Source: Erythrobacter sp. WG (GTDB taxonomy: Bacteria; Pseudomonadota; Alphaproteobacteria; Sphingomonadales; Sphingomonadaceae). Taken from it: DNA of 37,491 nt. Positions 32,742 through 37,491 of this stretch are shown here, one piece after another (within the stretch, counting starts at the first letter, position 1; each line of letters starts with the position of its first letter). The stretch spans positions 1 to 37,491 of the forward strand of contig NZ_JAPFGY010000032.1 of the NCBI RefSeq assembly GCF_026586795.1, read 5' to 3'. The position numbers and the translations under genes are program-made. The notes beneath the pieces are model-generated. The model ran no database searches. It was not told where the DNA came from and saw nothing but the letters and a program-made list of their open reading frames with translations.

Positions 32742-33340
32742 GCCGCGTTCCCCTCGCCCTTGCGGGGCTGGCGCTGGCGAGCGGGCTGCTCGCCGGATGC
32801 AAGCCGCCGCCGACCGACAGCGCGGTGGCGCGCGTCTCGCTCGAGATGCCGGACAAGGGCCCGTCCGAGCCCATCGCCTCGCCCGACGTCACCGGCGCGG
32901 GCTGGACGCGCACCGCCAATCCGCAGCGGCTGGTCTATGGCAAGCCGGGCGAGCCGGTGATGCTGGCGCTCGAATGCCTCGCGCCCGGCACGCCCGAGGC
33001 GATGCTGAGGATCACCCGCCATGCGCCTGCCGACGAGGGCGCGGCGGCACTGCTGGCGCTGATCGGCAACGGCTGGATCGGGCGCTTCCCGGTCGATGCG
33101 ATCGCGGTCGGCGGGCAATCCTTGTGGCAGGGCGACATCCTGGCGGCGCAGCCCCAATGGGAGGCGCTGAAACCGGAACGCGAGGCGACCGTCACGGTGC
33201 CGGGCGCCGGCCTGCTGCGCCTCAACCCGAGCCCGCTGCCGATCGCGCTGATCACCGCCTGCCGCGGCAGCGCCGTGCCCGCGACGCCCGCCCTCGCCGA
33301 TCCGGGCGACGGGGCAGAGGAGCCGCTACCCGTCCGCTAG
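32738..33340 (+). CDS. Uncharacterised lipoprotein
   Basis: A 200-residue product starts at GTG 32738 and overlaps the carboxypeptidase stop by 4 bases (GTGA). The signal ends in SGLLAGC (Cys18 or near), so it should be a lipoprotein. The mature part (about 20-200) has a mixed alpha/beta pattern with GAGWTRTANPQRLVYGKPGEP, a possible single globular domain, and one Cys in LECLAPG and one in TACRGS. I do not recognise a family. The coupling to a secreted S10 peptidase suggests related envelope work, but nothing else supports this. Its 3' end overlaps the convergent dsbD gene by 15 bases. Confidence 0.78.
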   Translation: MSRVPLALAGLALASGLLAGCKPPPTDSAVARVSLEMPDKGPSEPIASPDVTGAGWTRTANPQRLVYGKPGEPVMLALECLAPGTPEAMLRITRHAPADEGAAALLALIGNGWIGRFPVDAIAVGGQSLWQGDILAAQPQWEALKPEREATVTVPGAGLLRLNPSPLPIALITACRGSAVPATPALADPGDGAEEPLPVR

Positions 33341-35404
33341 CGCCTTCTGGGCGAGCAGATCAGGGGTGAGCACCTGCGGCAGCTGCTCGGGCGCGCTCGC
33401 GCCGGGCGCATACCACAGGTAGAGCGGCACGCCCGCCGCGCCCTGCTGGGTCAGGAACGCCGTGATCGCCGCATCGCGCCGCGTCCAGTCGCCGACGAGC
33501 GTCACCACGCCCGCCTTCTCGAAGGCCGCACGGGTGCTGTCGCGCTCGATCGCAATGCGTTCGTTGACCTTGCAGGTCAGGCACCAGTCGGCGGTGAGAT
33601 AGACGAACACCGGCTTGCCTTGGCTGCGCGCCTTGGCGAGGGCATCGGCGCTGTAGGCTTGCGCGCCCAGGAGGCTCGGCGCAGCCTCGGCCCGCCCGCC
33701 CATGTAGACGTTGGGAAGCCCGATCGCGGCGAACGCGACGAAAGGCGCGGCGACCAGCGCGAAGGCCGGCCAGGCCATCTTGCCCCCGCGTTGCAGCTTG
33801 CCGACCACGAACAGGCCGAGCAGCACGCCGAACACCATCACCAGCGCGATAAGGCCGAAGGACCGGCCGCCGAGCTGCACCGTCAGCCACAGAAGCGCGA
33901 GGAAAGTGAGCGCCATCGGGATCGCCATCAGCCGCCGGAACCGCTCCATCCAAGCGCCGGGCTTGGGCAGCCGTCGCCGCAAGGGCGGCACGAAGCCCAA
34001 TGCGAGGAACGGCAGCGCCAGCCCCAGCCCGAGGCAAGCGAACAGCAGCAGCGCTTGGCCCACAGGCAAAAGCAGCGCCGCGCCCAGCGCTGCCGCCATG
34101 AAGGGCCCGGTGCACGGCGTCGCCACGAAAGCCGCCAGCAGCCCGGTGGCGAAGGCACCGGTCTTCTCGCCCCCCATGCTGACCGAGATCGCCGGCAGTT
34201 CGAACAGCCCGGCGAAATTGGCGGTGATCGCGGCGGCCAGCACCAGCAGCGCCACGACCACGCCGGGCTCCTGCAACTGGAACGCCCAGCCGACCTCTTC
34301 GCCCGCCGCGCGCAGCGCCAGCAGCAGCGCGCCGAGGCCAAGGCAGGCGATCACCACCCCGGCGGTGTAGGCCAGCCCCTCAGCGCGCGCCGCGCTTTCG
34401 CTTTCCCCGGCACGGGCGAGGGCAATGGCCTTCAGGCTCAGGATCGGGAAGACGCAGGGCATGATGTTGAGCAGCAGCCCGCCGAAGAAGGCGCCGAGGA
34501 TCAGCGTCCACAAGGGCGGGGTCGCGCCCGCCTGCTGCGGACCGGCGACCAACTCGCCCCCGGCGGGCACGTCGCCCAGCGCGGCCTTGAACGCCACCCC
34601 GCCCCCGTCGCCGAAGGCAAGGATGCCGGACAGCGCATCCGCCTTGCCCGAGCCGTAGGGATCGAGCGGGATTTCGCCGACCAGCGTATCGCCCACTCGG
34701 CGGAAGATCTGCGGCGCAGCGTAGGACACCAGCCGTTCGTTGGCGATGAACAGGTGCGGATCGGCCAACCCCATCCCTTGCGGAAAGGGGATGGCGACGC
34801 GCAGGGTCTTGCCCTCAACCGCGAAGGCCGCCGCCGCGTCGAGCAGCGGCGCGGCCGCGGCGCGCCACCCGGCGAAGTCGCCCGTGCCGCTTGCAGTCAG
34901 CACCGCATCCTGCGGCACGCAGATCTGATCGGTGCAGGCGAGATACTCGACCCGGCCCTTGAGCGGCCCGGTGAAGTCCTTGACGCTCGGCCCCGGGGTG
35001 ACCGGCACCAGCACGGTGTAGGGCCCTTCGTAGATGTGGTTCATCAGCCCGCTGACGGTGAGCCGCTTGGGCACCGGATAGCGCGCCTCGCCCACCTCCC
35101 AGTCGGGCGGCAGGTCGAGGCTGAGACGCATCCCCTGCCCCGCATCGCCGGGGTTCGACCAGTAGCCGTGCCATTCGGGCGCGCTGGGGATGAAGCGCAG
35201 CGCGAGCAGCCATTCGCGGCCCTCGACCGGCTGGCCCTCGGCATGAAGGGTGACGGCGATGTTCGCATCGCCGAACTGCGCCTGCGGCCCGCCGACCGGC
35301 TGAGCCTGTGCAGCCCCGATCGCCAGCCACACCATTGCGACCAGCGCAAGCGCGCGTGCAACGAATTGACCTGCGGCGGGCGGGAAGATTCTTGCGTGCG
35401 GCAC
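33326..35404 (-). CDS. dsbD: Thiol:disulfide interchange protein, DsbD/ScsB type
   Basis: The 692-residue protein has a signal peptide (about 1-34, AAQA-Q), an N-terminal periplasmic DsbC/ScsB-like domain (about 40-260, with GYWSNPGDAGQ and Cys pair CTDQICVP), an eight-helix membrane domain (about 290-540) with the two key cysteines in MPCVFPILSLKA and TPCTGPFMA, and a C-terminal thioredoxin domain with DWCLTCK near residue 610. Electrons pass from cytoplasmic thioredoxin through the membrane cysteines to periplasmic thiols. The CTDQICVP form is closer to ScsB than to classic DsbD. Start is GTG at 35404 with GAGGG upstream. It is divergent from the UbiH-type gene. Confidence 0.92.
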   Translation of the reverse strand: MPHARIFPPAAGQFVARALALVAMVWLAIGAAQAQPVGGPQAQFGDANIAVTLHAEGQPVEGREWLLALRFIPSAPEWHGYWSNPGDAGQGMRLSLDLPPDWEVGEARYPVPKRLTVSGLMNHIYEGPYTVLVPVTPGPSVKDFTGPLKGRVEYLACTDQICVPQDAVLTASGTGDFAGWRAAAAPLLDAAAAFAVEGKTLRVAIPFPQGMGLADPHLFIANERLVSYAAPQIFRRVGDTLVGEIPLDPYGSGKADALSGILAFGDGGGVAFKAALGDVPAGGELVAGPQQAGATPPLWTLILGAFFGGLLLNIMPCVFPILSLKAIALARAGESESAARAEGLAYTAGVVIACLGLGALLLALRAAGEEVGWAFQLQEPGVVVALLVLAAAITANFAGLFELPAISVSMGGEKTGAFATGLLAAFVATPCTGPFMAAALGAALLLPVGQALLLFACLGLGLALPFLALGFVPPLRRRLPKPGAWMERFRRLMAIPMALTFLALLWLTVQLGGRSFGLIALVMVFGVLLGLFVVGKLQRGGKMAWPAFALVAAPFVAFAAIGLPNVYMGGRAEAAPSLLGAQAYSADALAKARSQGKPVFVYLTADWCLTCKVNERIAIERDSTRAAFEKAGVVTLVGDWTRRDAAITAFLTQQGAAGVPLYLWYAPGASAPEQLPQVLTPDLLAQKALADG

Positions 35405-35454
35405 GGGCTACCCTCTAGGCTCCAGCCCATGACTTCGCAATCGGAGCGGCCAAG

Positions 35455-36690
35455 GTGACAGCGACTTCTGACAAGAACGAGGGCGTGCGCGATCTCGTGA
35501 TCCTGGGCGGCGGGCTCGTCGGCATGACGCTCGCGCTGGCGGCGGCGAAGAAGGGCCTGTCGAGCCACGTCATCGACCGCGCCGATCCGGCGGAACTCAC
35601 CGCCGAAGGCTTCGACGACCGCGCCACCGCGATCTCGACGGCAAGCTGGCACCTGTTCGAGAACATCGGCATCGCGCAAGGGCTCGAGGAATTCGCCTGC
35701 GATATCGCGAGCATCGCCGTCACCGATCAGAACAAGCCCGGCCGCCTCGATTTCGTCCCCGGCCCGGGCGACGGGACGCTGGGGCGGATGTTCCCCAACC
35801 GCCGCCTGCGCCTCGCGCTGTTCGAGGCGGCGGCGAAGGAGCCGCTGATCCAGTGGACTTCCAAGGCGACCGTCATCGAGCGCCAGCGCAGCGAATACGG
35901 TGTCGCCGCGATCACCGCCGACGGGCGCAAGTTCCGGGGCAGCCTGATGGTCGCCGCCGAAGGGCGCCAGTCGCCGACGCGCGACAGCGCCGGGATCACG
36001 ATCGCCAAGTGGGACTACAAGCACCGCGCGATCATCGCCGGGCTGACCCACGAAAAGCCCCACGGCAATGTGGCCTGGGAGATCTTCTACCCCGCCGGGC
36101 CCTTCGCGCTGCTGCCCCTGAACGACGATGCCGACGGCACCCACCGCTCCTCGCTGGTGTGGACCGTCTCGGAGGAGGACGCGGCCGGGGTGACGAAGCT
36201 CGGCGACCGCGCCTTCCTCGCCGAGGTGGAAAAGCGCATGGGCGGAGTGCTGGGCAGGGTTCTTTCGGTGGGGCACCGCTCGTCCTATCCGCTCGGCTTC
36301 CACCACACCGCCAAGATCACCGGGGAGCGTCTCGCATTGATCGGGGATTCGGCGCACGGCATCCATCCCATTGCCGGGCAGGGGTTGAACCTCGGCCTGA
36401 GGGACGTGGGGGCGCTGACCCAGGTGCTGGCCGAGGGCGCGCGGCTCGGCCTCGATCCGGGCGATCCCGAGGTGCTGAAGCGCTACGAGACCTGGCGCGG
36501 GCTCGACAGCTTCATGGTCGCGCTGGCGACCGATGGCCTCACCCGCCTGTTCGGCGTCCCCGGCAAGGGCGCGAGCGCGGTGCGCCGCCTCGGCATGGCC
36601 GCGGTGCAGAGGACGCCGATGCTCAAGCAGTTCTTCATGGACGAGGCGCGCGGCGTCTCGGGCGACCTGCCGGAGCTGCTGCGGGGGTAA
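35455..36690 (+). CDS. UbiH/UbiF/VisC-type FAD-dependent hydroxylase
   Basis: This 411-residue flavoprotein has the FAD-binding fold GGGLVGMTLALAAAKKG (about 19-35), the class A hydroxylase motif in VAAEGRQSPTR (about 162-172, with Glu where Asp is usual), and the second FAD motif LIGDSAHGIHPIAGQGLNLG (about 297-316). These motifs define ubiquinone-pathway hydroxylases, which add oxygen to the ring of the quinone precursor. It could be UbiH, UbiF or UbiI/UbiL-like; the sequence alone does not decide. Start is GTG at 35455 with a GGAG 10 bases upstream; the ATG at 35429 is out of frame. It shares a 50-base divergent promoter region with the dsbD-type gene. Confidence 0.9.
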   Translation: MTATSDKNEGVRDLVILGGGLVGMTLALAAAKKGLSSHVIDRADPAELTAEGFDDRATAISTASWHLFENIGIAQGLEEFACDIASIAVTDQNKPGRLDFVPGPGDGTLGRMFPNRRLRLALFEAAAKEPLIQWTSKATVIERQRSEYGVAAITADGRKFRGSLMVAAEGRQSPTRDSAGITIAKWDYKHRAIIAGLTHEKPHGNVAWEIFYPAGPFALLPLNDDADGTHRSSLVWTVSEEDAAGVTKLGDRAFLAEVEKRMGGVLGRVLSVGHRSSYPLGFHHTAKITGERLALIGDSAHGIHPIAGQGLNLGLRDVGALTQVLAEGARLGLDPGDPEVLKRYETWRGLDSFMVALATDGLTRLFGVPGKGASAVRRLGMAAVQRTPMLKQFFMDEARGVSGDLPELLRG

Positions 36691-36711
36691 GGGTCGCTCC
36701 CCATCATGGCT

Positions 36712-36840
36712 CGTCAATGCGAGCCTCAGGCGGAAGCGGAGCTGGCGCAAGCCAACCAATCCATGGGCCGCCGGCAGGATTTGGTGCGAGGGCAGTTGAT
36801 GGATTGCCGCGTCGCCTTCGGCTCCTCGCAACGACGAAGG
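36712..36840. repeat. Genomic inverted repeat (CGTCATTGCGAG-type)
   Basis: The left end reads CGTCAATGCGAG and the region has CAATCCAT at 36756-36763. The right end, on the other strand, reads CGTTGCGAGGAGCCGAAGGC and then GACGCGGCAATCCATCAACT. These are diverged copies of one element facing each other, a form seen between genes in many alphaproteobacteria. It occupies most of the gap between two convergent genes and may serve as terminator. Confidence 0.65.
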
Positions 36841-36847
36841 ATTGGGA

Positions 36848-37491
36848 CTAGGGCCCCACCACCAGCGGGCTCAGCTGGCGCACCGGATTGCCCGCCCCGT
36901 CGCGCAGGCCGCGCTGGTCGAGCACGGCGGCGGTCTCGACCACCTCCAGCGCGTCCATCGCCTTCTTGTATCGCTCCGCATCGGCGATCCAGTTCTGCGC
37001 CCGCGCGGCGCCGGGCATCGCGCGCACCTCGTCGATCGCCGCCTGGTAGCGGCCCTGCTCGAGCGCCCAGCGCGCGCGCTCGAGCCGGCGTTCGGGCTGC
37101 GGCGAGGGCGTGGTCTCGCGGCGAAACACGAAGAGCTCCTTGAACTCGCGCTTGAAGGCGCCCCACGAGGGGCCCTCGTCGCTCTCGCGCAGCTGGGGCG
37201 CGAGCCCGTCGAGCCGCGCAACGAGGCTGTCGAGCCGCACCGGATTGCGCGAGAAGTCGATGATCGTCGAGACCGCATTGGGCCACTGGTCGCCGAAGCG
37301 CAGGCGCAGCTGGTCGGCGAGGTAGCCGAGCTCCGCCCCGCGCTCGAGCGCGCGGCGGGTGGCGAAGGCGATCAGCAGGCTCTCCGCGCGCGCGGCGTTG
37401 CCGGCGGCGGCCTGGGCTTGCAGGTCGAGCCGGGTGAGGCGCTGTTCGGCGGCGGTGAGGCGCTGGTCGAGCCCGCCCTGCTGCGCGGCGA
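36848..37491 (-). CDS. Mitofilin/HemX-like membrane protein, C-terminal part (partial)
   Basis: The frame is open from the right edge (37489) to a TAG at 36848-36850, giving 212 residues. The start is outside the window. The first part is coiled coil (AAEQRLTRLDLQAQAAAG), followed by a helical region with ALERGAELGYLADQLRLRFG, WPNAVSTIIDFSRNPVRLDS, WGAFKREFKELFVFRRE and RRLERARWALEQGRYQAAID. This fits the C-terminus of COG4223/mitofilin-like proteins of alphaproteobacteria, which have an N-terminal membrane helix and a periplasmic coiled coil and are often beside hemC-hemD. The heme genes would lie beyond the edge; this cannot be seen. Family call is moderate. Confidence 0.7.
   Translation of the reverse strand, partial: AAQQGGLDQRLTAAEQRLTRLDLQAQAAAGNAARAESLLIAFATRRALERGAELGYLADQLRLRFGDQWPNAVSTIIDFSRNPVRLDSLVARLDGLAPQLRESDEGPSWGAFKREFKELFVFRRETTPSPQPERRLERARWALEQGRYQAAIDEVRAMPGAARAQNWIADAERYKKAMDALEVVETAAVLDQRGLRDGAGNPVRQLSPLVVGP

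Overview
The window is about 37.5 kb of compact, high-GC chromosomal DNA. The gene set points to an alphaproteobacterium of the Sphingomonadales, most like the Erythrobacteraceae: a large TonB-dependent receptor, DUF3617 and extensin-like lipoproteins, an Anbu-type proteasome homologue with its ATP-grasp partners, and high-GC intergenic palindromes. The taxon is inferred from gene content and composition, not from a marker gene. I see no rRNA, tRNA, CRISPR array, prophage or insertion sequence. The window begins inside a TPM-domain gene and ends inside a mitofilin/HemX-like gene.

Layout. 1-2.3 kb (+): two TPM-domain membrane proteins, a NUDIX hydrolase and an SDR oxidoreductase. 2.3-3.0 kb (-): a small operon of two tandem 37-residue membrane microproteins followed by a 71-residue PspC protein. 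It is preceded by a near-consensus sigma-54 (-24/-12) promoter, has a 19-bp perfect palindrome about 110 bp upstream of the expected transcription start, and ends in a strong terminator. 3.1-4.2 kb (+): recF. 4.3-8.3 kb: a TesA-like lipoprotein esterase divergent from a YbbA-YbbP ABC exporter pair. 8.3-14.8 kb: a DUF805 protein, an orphan TonB-dependent receptor, typA/bipA and a beta-barrel outer membrane protein. 15.1-17.4 kb (+): putP and an extensin-like lipoprotein.

17.5-22.5 kb (-): the Anbu cluster. In transcription order it holds a circularly permuted ATP-grasp protein, an alpha-E protein, a transglutaminase-like cysteine protease, the proteasome-like hydrolase Anbu, and then a LuxR-type regulator with a degraded receiver domain. 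A pair of inverted REP-like hairpins lies between the first two genes. This set recurs in many bacteria and is thought to be a peptide-ligation/peptide-cleavage system of unknown substrate.

22.6-26.7 kb (-): an OmpR-type regulator, an EnvZ-type kinase and the KtrB-KtrA potassium uptake system in one run, suggesting potassium or osmotic control. 26.8-28.9 kb (-): a triple EF-hand protein, an alpha/beta hydrolase, and a DUF3617 lipoprotein with a canonical EF-hand loop just after its lipidated cysteine. 29.0-33.3 kb (+): uvrB, a secreted S10 serine carboxypeptidase and a translationally coupled lipoprotein. 33.3-37.5 kb: a three-domain DsbD/ScsB reductase (-), a divergent UbiH-type FAD hydroxylase (+), a genomic inverted repeat, and the 3' part of a mitofilin/HemX-like gene (-).

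The observations most worth following are the sigma-54/PspC/microprotein operon, the Anbu cluster with its pseudo-receiver regulator, and the EF-hand loop in the DUF3617 lipoprotein.
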